A stretch of 64,000 bases of DNA from Sphingomonas caseinilytica (GTDB lineage: Bacteria; Pseudomonadota; Alphaproteobacteria; Sphingomonadales; Sphingomonadaceae): assembly GCF_023516455.1 (NCBI RefSeq), contig NZ_JAMGBA010000001.1, forward strand, positions 744,001 through 808,000, read 5' to 3'. Below, in pieces: positions 1-8,696 of this stretch. The notes under the pieces are model-generated. The model was not told the origin of the DNA, did not search any database, and was given only the letters and a program-made list of their open reading frames with translations. Every line of letters begins with the position of its first letter. The stretch's first letter is position 1. A program made the translations under genes and the position numbers.

Positions 1-266
1 ATTTCGAGCAGTCGATCGAGCGCGGCGTGGATATCGTTTTCCCGGATGACCGGAAGGTCGCGGCCCAGGCCGCAAAGCTTGGAAAGCCGATCGCTGAAAT
101 CGCCACTGGGAAGATGGCGGCGCCCTTCACCCAGCTGTCGAACATGGTTCTAAGCCATGCCAGCGAAGAAGGTGCTTCGGAAGCCAAGCCGGCCGCGGCA
201 GGCAACAAATCGCTCGTCGACAATCTGAAGTCGATGCTGGCGAAGCCGAAGGACAAGGCAGCGTAA
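1..266 (+). CDS. cpaE: CpaE/TadZ-like pilus assembly protein, C-terminal end only
   Basis: Partial gene: an open frame enters from the left edge (in frame from base 3) and stops at 266. The tail has the CpaE pattern of an FEQSIER-type stretch, then VFPDD, K(V)AAQAA and a G-K-P element, followed by a low-complexity Ala/Lys end. CpaE is the MinD/ParA-like localisation factor of Tad (Flp) pili at the inner face of the membrane. The identification is supported by the tadB and tadC genes that follow on the same strand. No cpaF ATPase lies between this gene and tadB, so cpaF must be upstream of the window or elsewhere. The ATPase domain is outside the window, so the call rests on a short tail plus context. 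Confidence 0.7.
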   Translation, partial: FEQSIERGVDIVFPDDRKVAAQAAKLGKPIAEIATGKMAAPFTQLSNMVLSHASEEGASEAKPAAAGNKSLVDNLKSMLAKPKDKAA

Positions 267-328
267 TCTAATGACCGTGGCGGAGGGACGCTGAGTCCTT
301 CTGCCGGATTGATGGGCAGGACGAACTG

Positions 329-1306
329 ATGGATATGATCTACATCGTCATCTTGGCAGTCGGCGTGCTGGGCGCGCTGCTGCTCGGTGCCCAGGCCCTG
401 GCCGGCCCAAATCCGCGCAAGGCGCTCAAGCGGCGGATGGAGCTTGTCAAGGAACGGCATGGCGACAGTGCGCTGGCGGCAAACGCACAGGCGCAGATCC
501 GAAAGCTGATGGCAGCTCGCGCTAGCCGGGTTGATAGCTGGGCATCCACGCTGATGCCGAAGCCGGCGTTGATGCGCCAGCGGCTGGAGCGCACTGGCAA
601 GGACATCACACTCGGCAAATATGCCATGATTTCCCTTGGCCTTCTGCTGTTCGTTGCCGCGCTGTTGATGATCAAGGGAGCGCCGTTCCTGCTCGCTTTG
701 TTCGCAGGCTTGTTTTTCGGCGTTGCCGTTCCGCACTTCGTTGTGAACTTCCTGATCGGCCGGCGGCTCAAGCAGTTCAATTCCAATTTTCCGGACGCGA
801 TCGAATTGATGGTCCGCGGCCTGCGATCCGGCCTGCCAATCACCGAGACGCTGGGCATTGTTGCGGGCGAAATCACCGGCCCTGTCGGCGCCGAATTCCG
901 TTCCGTCGCAGACAAAATGAAAATCGGACGGACGATGGAAGTTTCGCTTCAGGAAACCGCCGACCGTCTCGGCACGGCCGAATTCCAGTTCTTCGTCATC
1001 ACTCTGGCGATCCAGCGGGAGACGGGCGGCAACCTGGCGGAAACCCTGTCCAACCTTGCGGACGTGCTTCGCAAGCGCGGCCAGATGAAGCTCAAGATCA
1101 AGGCAATGAGTTCGGAATCCAAGGCTTCGGCTTTCATCCTGGGCTCGCTGCCATTCGTCGTCTTCGCATTGGTGTCGATGGTGAACCCAAAATACATGTC
1201 AGGATTCTTCGTTGACGAACGACTGATCATCGCAGGTCTTGGCGGCATGTGCTGGATGGGGATCGGCGTCTTCATCATGGCCAAGATGGTCAATTTCGAG
1301 ATCTAG
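329..1306 (+). CDS. tadB: Tad pilus inner-membrane platform protein TadB (T2SS F family)
   Basis: A 325-residue protein with one N-terminal membrane segment (about 4-24), a second hydrophobic block around 98-142, a cytoplasmic T2SS-F-type domain from about 155 (FPDAIELMVRGLRSGLP, the conserved 'D..RL..LR.G.....A' pattern) and C-terminal membrane segments after about 265. TadB with TadC forms the inner-membrane platform on which the CpaF ATPase acts to assemble or retract Flp pili. It lies 62 bp after the CpaE tail and 13 bp before tadC, so it is probably in the same operon. Length and layout match the family. Confidence 0.9.
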   Translation: MDMIYIVILAVGVLGALLLGAQALAGPNPRKALKRRMELVKERHGDSALAANAQAQIRKLMAARASRVDSWASTLMPKPALMRQRLERTGKDITLGKYAMISLGLLLFVAALLMIKGAPFLLALFAGLFFGVAVPHFVVNFLIGRRLKQFNSNFPDAIELMVRGLRSGLPITETLGIVAGEITGPVGAEFRSVADKMKIGRTMEVSLQETADRLGTAEFQFFVITLAIQRETGGNLAETLSNLADVLRKRGQMKLKIKAMSSESKASAFILGSLPFVVFALVSMVNPKYMSGFFVDERLIIAGLGGMCWMGIGVFIMAKMVNFEI

Positions 1307-1319
1307 GAGCGATAAGACA

Positions 1320-2312
1320 ATGCAAGCTGCTCCGACCGGACCAACACTCCTCGGCATCGACGTCGTCTGGGTTGCGACCCTGCTGGCCGCCGTTGCGACG
1401 TTCGCCGTGCTGATCGCCCTTTATGCCGCGACAACCGTGCGCGATCCCATGGCTCGCCGCGTCAAGGCGCTTAACGAGCGCCGCGAGCAGTTGAAGGCAG
1501 GCATCGTCGCCTCGACCAACAAGCGCAAGAAATTGACGAACCGGAACGCCGCGGCCGACCGGGTACGCGGCATCCTGGGCAGCTTCAAAATGCTGCAGGA
1601 CGACCAGATCAAGAAAACGCAAGTCCGACTGATGCAGGCGGGCATCCGCACCAAGGACCTTGCATTCTTCATCATCTTTGCGCGCTTCGTCCTGCCGGTG
1701 GTGCTCGGCATTGGCGCGGTCGTCCTCATCTACGGCATCAACTATTTCCCGGACTGGTCATGGTTCAAGAAATACGGAACCGTCGCCGGAACGCTGGTGG
1801 GCGCTTACAAGGCCCCGGACATCTGGCTCAGCAACAAGTGCAAGAAGCGCAGCGATGCCGTTCGCAAAGGCTTGCCCGATGCGCTGGACTTGCTGGTCAT
1901 CTGTGCTGAAGCAGGCTTGACCGTCGACGCGGCCTTCAACCGTGTCGCCAAGGAATTGGGCAAGGCCTATCCGGAACTGGGCGACGAATTCGGATTGACG
2001 GCGATCGAGCTGGGCTTCCTCAACGAGCGCCGCCAGGCGTTCGAGAATCTGGCAACCCGCGTCGATCTCGAGGCTATCCGCGGTGTCGTGACGACTATGA
2101 TCCAGACGGAAAAGTACGGTACGCCGCTGGCCTCCGCCCTTCGCGTTCTGTCGGCCGAATTCCGTAACGAGCGGATGATGCGTGCCGAGGAAAAGGCCGC
2201 ACGTCTGCCGGCAATCATGACCGTCCCGCTGATCCTGTTCATTCTGCCGGTGCTGTTCATCGTCATTCTTGGCCCGGCGGCTTGCTCGATCAGCGACAAT
2301 TTCATCAAGTAA
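1320..2312 (+). CDS. tadC: Tad pilus inner-membrane platform protein TadC (T2SS F family)
   Basis: A 330-residue second F-family protein. I chose the ATG at 1320, 13 bp after the tadB stop, because the frame further upstream would overlap tadB and gives an unrelated peptide. Residues 13-40 form a first membrane segment, about 113-140 a second, the T2SS-F domain begins near 185 (GLPDALDLLVICAEAGL), and about 298-322 is the last membrane segment. It works with TadB as the pilus platform. It ends the visible Tad cluster; a hairpin follows within 25 bp. Confidence 0.9.
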   Translation: MQAAPTGPTLLGIDVVWVATLLAAVATFAVLIALYAATTVRDPMARRVKALNERREQLKAGIVASTNKRKKLTNRNAAADRVRGILGSFKMLQDDQIKKTQVRLMQAGIRTKDLAFFIIFARFVLPVVLGIGAVVLIYGINYFPDWSWFKKYGTVAGTLVGAYKAPDIWLSNKCKKRSDAVRKGLPDALDLLVICAEAGLTVDAAFNRVAKELGKAYPELGDEFGLTAIELGFLNERRQAFENLATRVDLEAIRGVVTTMIQTEKYGTPLASALRVLSAEFRNERMMRAEEKAARLPAIMTVPLILFILPVLFIVILGPAACSISDNFIK

Positions 2313-2335
2313 GGCCTGCTTTAGCTAGCGAGTAT

Positions 2336-2368
2336 CGCCGTCGTCCCGATCAATCGGGGCGGCGGCGG
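2336..2368 (+). terminator. GC-rich hairpin after tadC (possible terminator)
   Basis: Arms CGCCGTCGTCCCGAT and TCGGGGCGGCGGCG pair around a short loop with a few mismatches, just downstream of tadC. There is no real T-run after it, so intrinsic termination is uncertain. Confidence 0.4.
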
Positions 2369-2424
2369 AACTCGTTTCGGCGCCAATCGGTTGAGCCCCC
2401 TGACACAAGGTAGGGTGACAACCG

Positions 2425-2682
2425 ATGCTCAATTTCTCGACCGATCAGTGGATCATCGTCTTATTGGTTTTCCTGCTCGGCCTGTTGGTCGGCGGGTTCA
2501 TCTTCTCGGGCGGCGGCCGCAAGTGGAAGCATCGCTACAATAATGAGGTCGATCGCCGCACTGAGCTGGAGCGGGTTCATGCCGAACGCGAAAAGGAATG
2601 GCGCGAGCGGGATTCGCTACGCGCGGCAGCGCTCAAGGACGATCGCAACAATGACGGTGTCGTCGACGAACGCGACCGCTAG
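2425..2682 (+). CDS. small membrane-anchored protein of unknown function
   Basis: An 85-residue protein with a single membrane segment (about residues 9-29, IIVLLVFLLGLLVGGFIFSG), then a strongly charged, probably helical cytoplasmic tail rich in Arg/Glu that ends with DDRNNDGVVDERDR. That end resembles a dockerin/EF-hand-like Asp-rich loop, but it is too short to claim calcium binding. It sits directly tail to tail with glyS: its stop ends at 2682 and glyS ends at 2683. I do not recognise a named family. The real membrane-anchor pattern argues that it is a gene. Confidence 0.6.
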   Translation: MLNFSTDQWIIVLLVFLLGLLVGGFIFSGGGRKWKHRYNNEVDRRTELERVHAEREKEWRERDSLRAAALKDDRNNDGVVDERDR

Positions 2683-5016
2683 CTAGCCTTCGATCTTGCC
2701 GAAGTCCGCGACGGCGTTCACCGCATCTCGGAAGCGCGCCAACAGGTTCAATCGACGTGCGCGGATTGCGGGTTCCGGATCGTTGACGGTCACCTTGTCG
2801 AAGAAGGCGTCGATCGGCCCGCGCAAGGTCGCGAGTGCCGCCATGGCTGCGGTGAAATCCTCGTCAGCAATTGCCTTGATTGCTTTCGGCTGAGCGGAAT
2901 CCAGGGCGTCCACCAACGCCACTTCCTCGGCGGGCGCATCGCCGGCCCGCCTCGACTGCTGCGTCTCGGCTACCGCCTGTGCGACCACGGGCTCCTCGAC
3001 CAGCACGAGCGGATCTTCGTCCCCTGTCTGGGCAATGCCCTGCGCGCCTTTCCCGCCGTCCCACTTTTCCTTCTTCAGGATGTTGGCCGCGCGCTTGTAC
3101 GCTGCCAGCAGATCGGCGCCTTCGGGTGTTTCCACGAACTTCTGCAATGCGTCCACGCGCGCCAACAGCCTCACCGGATCATCTTCGCCGCCAAGGGCGA
3201 ACACAGCATCGATGAGGTCGTAACGAACGCCGGCATCGCGTTGTTGCACCTTGAGACGATCGGCGAAGAAATCGAGGAATTCGGCGGCGCCAGCTTCAAA
3301 CTGGGCCTGCCGGCTTTCCAGCTTGGTCATTGCTTCGGCAGTAGCACGCTCGGCCTGCGAGGCAGGCATGCCCGCAGCCAGGTTCTTGATTGCCCGATCC
3401 GCTTCCGAAAAGAATTTCGACGGCCCATCGACATAGACTTCTTGCATGGTCTGGGCAGCATGCAGTCGCTCGAACTCGCCGAACTGACCCATCGAGGCCG
3501 GTAGCCAGGTTGCGGCGAACACTTTCCGCAGTGGAATCCTGACTCGGTTCTCAAGGAAAATTCCGAGAATTCCGAGCGCTGCCCGGCGCAACGCGTAAGG
3601 GTCCTTCGATCCGCTAGGCTTCAAATCGTTGGCAAAGAAGGCCGCGACGCTGTCCAGCTTGTCGGCCAGCGAAACCGCCATCGTCACTGGGGCGCTGGGG
3701 ATCGTATCCCCCTGCCCGACCGGCTTGTAATGGTCGCGGATTGCGTCGGCCACTGCGTCCGGCTCTCCCTGAGCCCGCGCGAGGTAACCGCCGATTACGC
3801 CCTGCAGTTCGGGAAACTCGCCGACCATTCCGGTAACGAGATCGGCTTTGGCCAAGCGAGCCGCACGCTCGGCCTGGTCCGCATCGGCGCCTTTTACGAC
3901 ACCCTCCTCGACCAGCCAGCGCGCCAGCTTGGCAACCCGGTCGACCTTGTCGGCAACAGTGCCCAGCTTCTCGTGGAAGACGATCTGCTCAAGCTTCCTC
4001 GCTTGTTCTTCGAGCGCTACCTTCAGGTCCTGCTCCCAGAAGAAGCGCGCGTCGCTGAGCCGCGCTGCCAGCACTCGCTCATTGCCGGCGATAATCGCCT
4101 CGCCGCCATCGACCGCATCGATATTGGCGACGCAGATGAAATGCGGCGCCAGCTTGCCGGCCGGATCGCGCATCACGAAATACTTCTGGTTGATGCGCGC
4201 GGTGAGCTGGATCACTTCCTCCGGCACGTCGAGGAAGTCCGGGTCGAAGGATCCGAGCAACGGCGTCGGCAGCGACGTAAGCCCGGCATTCTCGACTACC
4301 AGCCCTTCGTCCTGGACCAGGAAATAGCCGGCATCATCCGCCGCCTGGATCGCGCCCTGGCGGATGGTTGCTTCGCGTTCCTCCTGATCGACGACCACAT
4401 GGCAGGCGCGCAGCTTTTCGACATAGTCATGCGCTCCGCCGATCGTGATCGGGCCGGGATGGTGGAAGCGGTGGCCCAATGTCGTCGCGCCGCACTCCAC
4501 GCCTTCAATGGCAACCGGCACGATCTGCTCGCCCAGCAGGGCGACGATCGAATGCAGTGGGCGGACCCAGCGCAGTGAGGCGGTCGAACTCGACGCCGCG
4601 CCCCAACGCATTGATTTTGGCCAAGGAAAATCGCGGACGATCGCTGCTACCGCCTCGGCAAGCACCTCGCCGGTCGCCCTGCCCTCTTTTTCGATCTTCG
4701 CGAACCAGGTGCCGTCCCGGTCTTCGAGCTGGTCCTGGGTCAGGCCGGTCTTGCGAAGGAAGCCCTCGAGCGCTTGCGGCGGCGCGGATGTCCGCGGACC
4801 TTTCAGCTCTTCGCTGACGGCTTGGGTCGATGCCGGAAGGCCGCGCGCGATTAGCGCCAGCCGGCGCGGCGTCGAATAGGTAGTGATCCCGTCATGGCTG
4901 AGACCGGCCGCGGACAGATGCTCGGCAAACATCCGCGCCAAATCGTTGCGGGCCTTGGCCTGCATCCGCGCCGGGACTTCTTCCGACAGCAGCTCGAGCA
5001 GGAAATCGGCGCTCAT
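2683..5016 (-). CDS. glyS: glycine--tRNA ligase beta subunit
   Basis: The 777-residue beta chain of the heterotetrameric bacterial GlyRS, which charges tRNA-Gly. The N-terminus ([15 protein letters not shown]), the HD-like central region and the C-terminal anticodon-binding helices ([20 protein letters not shown]) are typical. The protein is longer than the usual 690-700 residues because of an acidic, low-complexity insert at about residues 652-710, between the NILKKEK helix and the segment beginning with VDALDSAQ. It overlaps glyQ by 4 bp (ATGA), so the two are translationally coupled. Confidence 0.97.
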   Translation of the reverse strand: MSADFLLELLSEEVPARMQAKARNDLARMFAEHLSAAGLSHDGITTYSTPRRLALIARGLPASTQAVSEELKGPRTSAPPQALEGFLRKTGLTQDQLEDRDGTWFAKIEKEGRATGEVLAEAVAAIVRDFPWPKSMRWGAASSSTASLRWVRPLHSIVALLGEQIVPVAIEGVECGATTLGHRFHHPGPITIGGAHDYVEKLRACHVVVDQEEREATIRQGAIQAADDAGYFLVQDEGLVVENAGLTSLPTPLLGSFDPDFLDVPEEVIQLTARINQKYFVMRDPAGKLAPHFICVANIDAVDGGEAIIAGNERVLAARLSDARFFWEQDLKVALEEQARKLEQIVFHEKLGTVADKVDRVAKLARWLVEEGVVKGADADQAERAARLAKADLVTGMVGEFPELQGVIGGYLARAQGEPDAVADAIRDHYKPVGQGDTIPSAPVTMAVSLADKLDSVAAFFANDLKPSGSKDPYALRRAALGILGIFLENRVRIPLRKVFAATWLPASMGQFGEFERLHAAQTMQEVYVDGPSKFFSEADRAIKNLAAGMPASQAERATAEAMTKLESRQAQFEAGAAEFLDFFADRLKVQQRDAGVRYDLIDAVFALGGEDDPVRLLARVDALQKFVETPEGADLLAAYKRAANILKKEKWDGGKGAQGIAQTGDEDPLVLVEEPVVAQAVAETQQSRRAGDAPAEEVALVDALDSAQPKAIKAIADEDFTAAMAALATLRGPIDAFFDKVTVNDPEPAIRARRLNLLARFRDAVNAVADFGKIEG

Positions 5017-5873
5017 GCCTCATACCCCATATGGGTCATCCATGCGCCGCATGCGCCCTTCGCGAGGTCGCGGACTCGGCCGATATAGGCCTGTCGCTCG
5101 GCGACCGAGATAACGCCCCTCGCCTGCAGCGTATTGAAGATATGGCTGGCCTTGATCGCCTGTTCATATGCGGCGATCGGGACACCAGCCTTCAGGCTGT
5201 TCTCGCTCTCGGCCGCTGCCTTCCGGAACAGGTCGAACAGTGCCTCGGTGTCGGCGACTTCGAAATGCCATTTCGACATTTCGCGCTCATTTTCGAGGAA
5301 GACGTCGCCATAGGTCACGCCGGCGTTGTTGAACTTCAGGTCGAACACATTGTCGACGCCCTGGATGTACATCGCCAACCGCTCGAGCCCGTAGGTGAGC
5401 TCGCCGGACACCGGCTTGCAGTCGAAACCGCCGACCTGCTGGAAATAGGTGAACTGGGTCACCTCCATCCCGTCACACCACACTTCCCAGCCAAGGCCCC
5501 AGGCACCCAGGGTCGGGCTTTCCCAATCGTCCTCCACGAAGCGGATGTCATGCTTTAGCGGATCCACCCCGATCGCATCGAGCGACCCCAGATACAGTTC
5601 CTGCAAATTCTGCGGGCTCGGCTTCAGGATGACCTGGTACTGATAGTAGGCACCCAGCCGATTGGGATTCTCGCCATAACGACCGTCGGTCGGCCTCCGG
5701 CACGGCTGCACATAGGCGGCCTTCCACGGGTTGGGGCCAAGCGCGCGCAACACCGTTGCCGGATGGAAGGTACCGGCCCCCATCTCGAGATCATAAGGCT
5801 GCAGGATGACGCAGCCCTGGTCACCCCAATAGCGGTGCAGGGTCAGGATCAGGTCCTGGAAGCTAAGGCTCAC
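5013..5873 (-). CDS. glyQ: glycine--tRNA ligase alpha subunit
   Basis: The 286-residue catalytic alpha chain of GlyRS. It begins with [18 protein letters not shown] and contains the class II signature around [15 protein letters not shown] and a C-terminal helical domain, all diagnostic of GlyQ. It is the first gene of the glyQS operon; the glyS start overlaps its stop by 4 bp. The upstream region (5874-6047) is shared with a divergent XRE regulator and holds paired dyads. Confidence 0.97.
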   Translation of the reverse strand: MSLSFQDLILTLHRYWGDQGCVILQPYDLEMGAGTFHPATVLRALGPNPWKAAYVQPCRRPTDGRYGENPNRLGAYYQYQVILKPSPQNLQELYLGSLDAIGVDPLKHDIRFVEDDWESPTLGAWGLGWEVWCDGMEVTQFTYFQQVGGFDCKPVSGELTYGLERLAMYIQGVDNVFDLKFNNAGVTYGDVFLENEREMSKWHFEVADTEALFDLFRKAAAESENSLKAGVPIAAYEQAIKASHIFNTLQARGVISVAERQAYIGRVRDLAKGACGAWMTHMGYEA

Positions 5874-5959
5874 GCTCGAATTTTCCCCATTTAGTCGACC
5901 GAGGGGCTTTGGCGCATGAATTGGGCGGCGGCAAGCGCAGCGCGGCTTTGAAAGGAAAT

Positions 5960-6029
5960 GCTGACACTTTGTCAGGATAACTTGACATTGTCACGAATCG
6001 CTGACACTTTGTCAGCATAACCTGACATT
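5960..6029 (+). promoter_or_regulatory. two direct repeats of a dyad, likely operator of the XRE regulator
   Basis: A 30-bp unit occurs twice, at 5960-5989 and 6000-6029, exactly 40 bp apart with only three differences. Each unit holds a perfect dyad CTGACA-CTT-TGTCAG, followed by a second TGACA element. In the second unit this element is itself palindromic (CCTGACATTTCAGG). The pair ends 18 bp before the GTG start of the HTH gene. Direct repeats of dyads next to a small XRE gene are typical of an autoregulatory operator; that role is inferred. A TTGACA hexamer at 5983-5988 may be a -35 element embedded in it. Confidence 0.7.
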
Positions 6030-6047
6030 TCAGGAAAAAGGAACGAC

Positions 6048-6257
6048 GTGAACAATCGCTTGAGGGTGCTGCGTGCGGAGCGGGGATGGAGCCAGGCGGA
6101 GCTTGGCGGCCGGATCGGCGTGTCGCGCCAAGCGGTCAATGCGATCGAAACAGGGAAGCACGATCCGTCGCTGCCACTGGCCTTCCGCCTGGCACGGCTG
6201 TTCGAGCTCAGGATCGAGGAAATTTTCGATGACGGGGACGGCAATGCAATTGGGTGA
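6048..6257 (+). CDS. small XRE-family HTH transcriptional regulator
   Basis: A 69-residue protein made almost only of a Cro/CI-type helix-turn-helix: LRVLRAERGWSQAELGGRIG, then VSRQAVNAIETGKHDPSL, then LAFRLARLF. This is the compact PBSX/YozG-like type. It starts at GTG (6048), with AGGAAAAAGGA as ribosome site. Its end overlaps the next gene, so the two are co-translated. The two dyads upstream are its probable operators. Small HTH regulators of this type usually repress their own operon together with a partner membrane protein; the signal sensed here is unknown. Confidence 0.88.
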   Translation: MNNRLRVLRAERGWSQAELGGRIGVSRQAVNAIETGKHDPSLPLAFRLARLFELRIEEIFDDGDGNAIG

Positions 6258-6675
6258 AGGCGAACTTCGCGAACGCGCTCGCAGGCGGCGATTCTGGACC
6301 GTTATCGGCGGCATACTCGCCGCCGGGATGGTCACTGGTTTCGTTTCCGGCTTTTTCGCGGGGTACAATCAAGTCCCGCCTGACCAGATCTGGACCAGCA
6401 TTCCGCAAGGCGCCGCGATCGGCTTTGTCGCCCTTGCATTGATCGCCTTCAACATCGGCTGCTGGGCCTTCGTTCGTGCGATCGACGAGGTCGAGCTGAC
6501 CGACAATCTGTGGGGTTCGACCGTCGGATATTACGTCTACGCCATGCTGTTTCCCACCTGGTGGGCACTGAACAAGGCAGGCGTCGTGGCCGAGCCCAAT
6601 CATTGGCTCATCTTCGCCATTTCCCTCGCGGGCGGCGGCCTTGCCTATGCCTGGCGCAAATGGCGCGCCCGCTGA
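6244..6675 (+). CDS. four-helix membrane protein paired with the XRE regulator
   Basis: About 143 residues from the ATG at 6244, which overlaps the end of the regulator gene by 14 bp; a second ATG at 6229 is possible. A basic N-terminus (RERARRRR) is followed by four predicted membrane segments, at about 19-40, 55-80, 93-112 and 122-138. No catalytic motif is seen. Such HTH plus membrane-protein pairs are common, and the membrane protein may act as sensor or effector. Function unknown. Confidence 0.75.
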   Translation: MQLGEGELRERARRRRFWTVIGGILAAGMVTGFVSGFFAGYNQVPPDQIWTSIPQGAAIGFVALALIAFNIGCWAFVRAIDEVELTDNLWGSTVGYYVYAMLFPTWWALNKAGVVAEPNHWLIFAISLAGGGLAYAWRKWRAR

Positions 6676-6702
6676 TCAACTTTCAAGCCTAAGGAGTTCG
6701 AC

Positions 6703-7590
6703 ATGAAGAATTTTCGCCTCTGGGCGGCCACCGCCGCCCTGTGTTTCGCCGCGCCCGTCGCAGCCGCGACCCCGGCCCTTCCCGATGCCGATCCGGCGAT
6801 GTGGAAAGTCGCGGACGAGGATACCACCATCTACCTGTTCGGCACCTTCCACGCGCTCGACGGCAAGTCCGACTGGTTCAACGACGAGGTCAAGGCAGCC
6901 TTCGACAAGTCGGACGAGCTGGTGATCGAGGCATTGGTGCCGGAAGACCCCGGTACGATGCAGCCGATCGTCATGAAATATGCCCTCGACTCATCCGGCA
7001 AGCCATTGTCTTCAAAGCTCTCGCCGGAAGGCCAGAAGCAGCTTGCTGCCGGCCTTGCGGCGATGGGCGCCCCGCCGACCGCTTTCGACAAGTTCAAACC
7101 CTTCTTCGCCTCGCTCACATTCGCTGCGGTCGGGATGCAGAAGATGGGCCTGGCCGCGGACAAGGGGGCGGAACAATCGTTGCGAAGTGCAGCCAAAACC
7201 GCCGGAAAGCCGGTAAGCGCGATCGAGGACGTCGAGTTCCAGATCGGCATGTTCGATCGGATTCCCGAGGCCGAACAACTCGCGATGCTGGAAGAACTGC
7301 TGAAGTCGATGGACGAGATTCCAACGGAAATGGCACAGCTGCTGAGCGCATGGAATCGCGGCGATGCCGAAAGCTTCAAGGCCTTCATGGACAAGAGCGA
7401 GGGCCAGGGCCCCGCAGCGTACAAGGTCATTTTCTCCGATCGAAACGCCACCTGGGCGGAATGGATCGACAAGCGTCTCGACAAGCCGGGCACGGTCTTC
7501 ATGGCCGTCGGTACCGGCCATCTCGCTGGCAAGGACAGCGTCCAGCAAATGCTGGAGCAGCGGAAGATCAAGGCGGTCCGCGCCAATTAG
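6703..7590 (+). CDS. TraB/GumN family protein, copy 1
   Basis: A 295-residue exported protein with a signal peptide (residues 1-22, cleavage near VAAAT). The family's two GxxH signatures are present: YLFGTFH at about 44-50 and VGTGHLAGKDSVQQML near the C-terminus (about 269-284). The TraB/GumN fold is related to the Tiki metalloproteases, in which these His residues bind metal. The substrate in bacteria is unknown. It starts 27 bp after the membrane gene and is the first of three tandem paralogues on this strand. The ribosome site TAAGGAG is strong. Confidence 0.9.
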   Translation: MKNFRLWAATAALCFAAPVAAATPALPDADPAMWKVADEDTTIYLFGTFHALDGKSDWFNDEVKAAFDKSDELVIEALVPEDPGTMQPIVMKYALDSSGKPLSSKLSPEGQKQLAAGLAAMGAPPTAFDKFKPFFASLTFAAVGMQKMGLAADKGAEQSLRSAAKTAGKPVSAIEDVEFQIGMFDRIPEAEQLAMLEELLKSMDEIPTEMAQLLSAWNRGDAESFKAFMDKSEGQGPAAYKVIFSDRNATWAEWIDKRLDKPGTVFMAVGTGHLAGKDSVQQMLEQRKIKAVRAN

Positions 7591-7601
7591 CGTCTGTTCC
7601 G

Positions 7602-7649
7602 ACCGTTAGCCGGCCAGGCGTCAAGGCGGCGTGCTGGCCGGTCAACGGT
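7602..7649. repeat. inverted repeat between TraB copies 1 and 2
   Basis: Arms at 7602-7617 and 7634-7649 match at 14 of 16 positions as an inverted repeat around a 16-base loop. No T-run follows. It may be a processing or attenuation hairpin between the two paralogues. Confidence 0.5.
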
Positions 7650-7709
7650 GGATTAATGTCTCGGCTCTACCTACTTCCACATAAGTGATCGGCAATTGGG
7701 ATTGCGTAG

Positions 7710-8612
7710 ATGAGTCTTTTGAAACGTTTTGGCCGTCGCCTTCTGGCCGTTTCCGCCGTTGCGGCCACTGCCTGCAGCGCGGCCCCTGCGACCGAAGCGA
7801 AGGCGGCCAACCCGGCTCTCTGGAAAGTCGCCGACCACGATACGACCATTTACCTGTTCGGAACGATCCACCTGCTTCCGAAGAATACGAACTGGAGAAG
7901 TTCCGCCTTCGACAAGGCGGCGGCCGGCGCCGACACGCTGGTCGTGGAAACTGTGATCGACGAAAGCAATCCCGCGGCGACGATGAACGAGCTGCTGCAA
8001 CTGGCGGTAAGCCCGGGGCTGCCGCCGCTCGCCCAGCGCGTGCCGGCAGACAAGAGACCTGCCCTTCAGGAACTGATTGCCAAGTCCGGAATCCCGGCAC
8101 CGATGTTCGACCGGCTGGAAACCTGGGCCGCTGCATTCATGCTGCTTGGCGTTCAGTTCAAGGAGCTGGGGCTGGATCCCGGCTCCGGTGTCGAATCCGC
8201 GCTGAAGAAGCAATTCACCGACGGCAAGAAGACAATCGGGCAGCTGGAAACCAATGCGGAGCAGCTCGGCTTCTTCGACCGGCTGTCGGAGGAGGCCCAG
8301 CGCAAGTTCCTGGTCGCGATGCTGGACGGCGGCGGCGATATGAATACCGAATTCAAGGGAATGCTGGACGCCTGGACGCGCGGCGACGTCAAAGGCATCG
8401 CCAAGAGCTTCAACAGTGATCTGTCGGATGCCGCGGAGCTACGCGATGCACTGCTGACCCAGCGCAACGCCAACTGGGCAAAATGGGTCAAGGGCAGGCT
8501 GGATCAGCCGGGAACCGTCCTCGTCGCGGTGGGCGCCGGTCACCTCGCCGGCGAACAATCGGTGCAGACAATGTTGGAAAAGCAGGGCGTAAAAGTCACA
8601 CGCGTACAGTAA
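7710..8612 (+). CDS. TraB/GumN family protein, copy 2
   Basis: A 300-residue exported paralogue of the preceding gene. It has a basic start (LLKRFGRRLL), a signal sequence ending around ATACSA (possibly a weak lipobox at Cys22), the first signature YLFGTIH at about 48-54, and the C-terminal signature VGAGHLAGEQSVQTML. An NPALWKVADHDTTIYLFG block is shared almost word for word with the other copies, pointing to old local duplication. Function unknown, probably a metal-dependent periplasmic hydrolase. Confidence 0.88.
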   Translation: MSLLKRFGRRLLAVSAVAATACSAAPATEAKAANPALWKVADHDTTIYLFGTIHLLPKNTNWRSSAFDKAAAGADTLVVETVIDESNPAATMNELLQLAVSPGLPPLAQRVPADKRPALQELIAKSGIPAPMFDRLETWAAAFMLLGVQFKELGLDPGSGVESALKKQFTDGKKTIGQLETNAEQLGFFDRLSEEAQRKFLVAMLDGGGDMNTEFKGMLDAWTRGDVKGIAKSFNSDLSDAAELRDALLTQRNANWAKWVKGRLDQPGTVLVAVGAGHLAGEQSVQTMLEKQGVKVTRVQ

Positions 8613-8696
8613 CGCGCAAAAAGTTCCTCCACTCGTCGCAAATATCTTAAAACTGGGGGAAGTGCTGATTGACCGTTAACCATTTGTACCCAAAGG

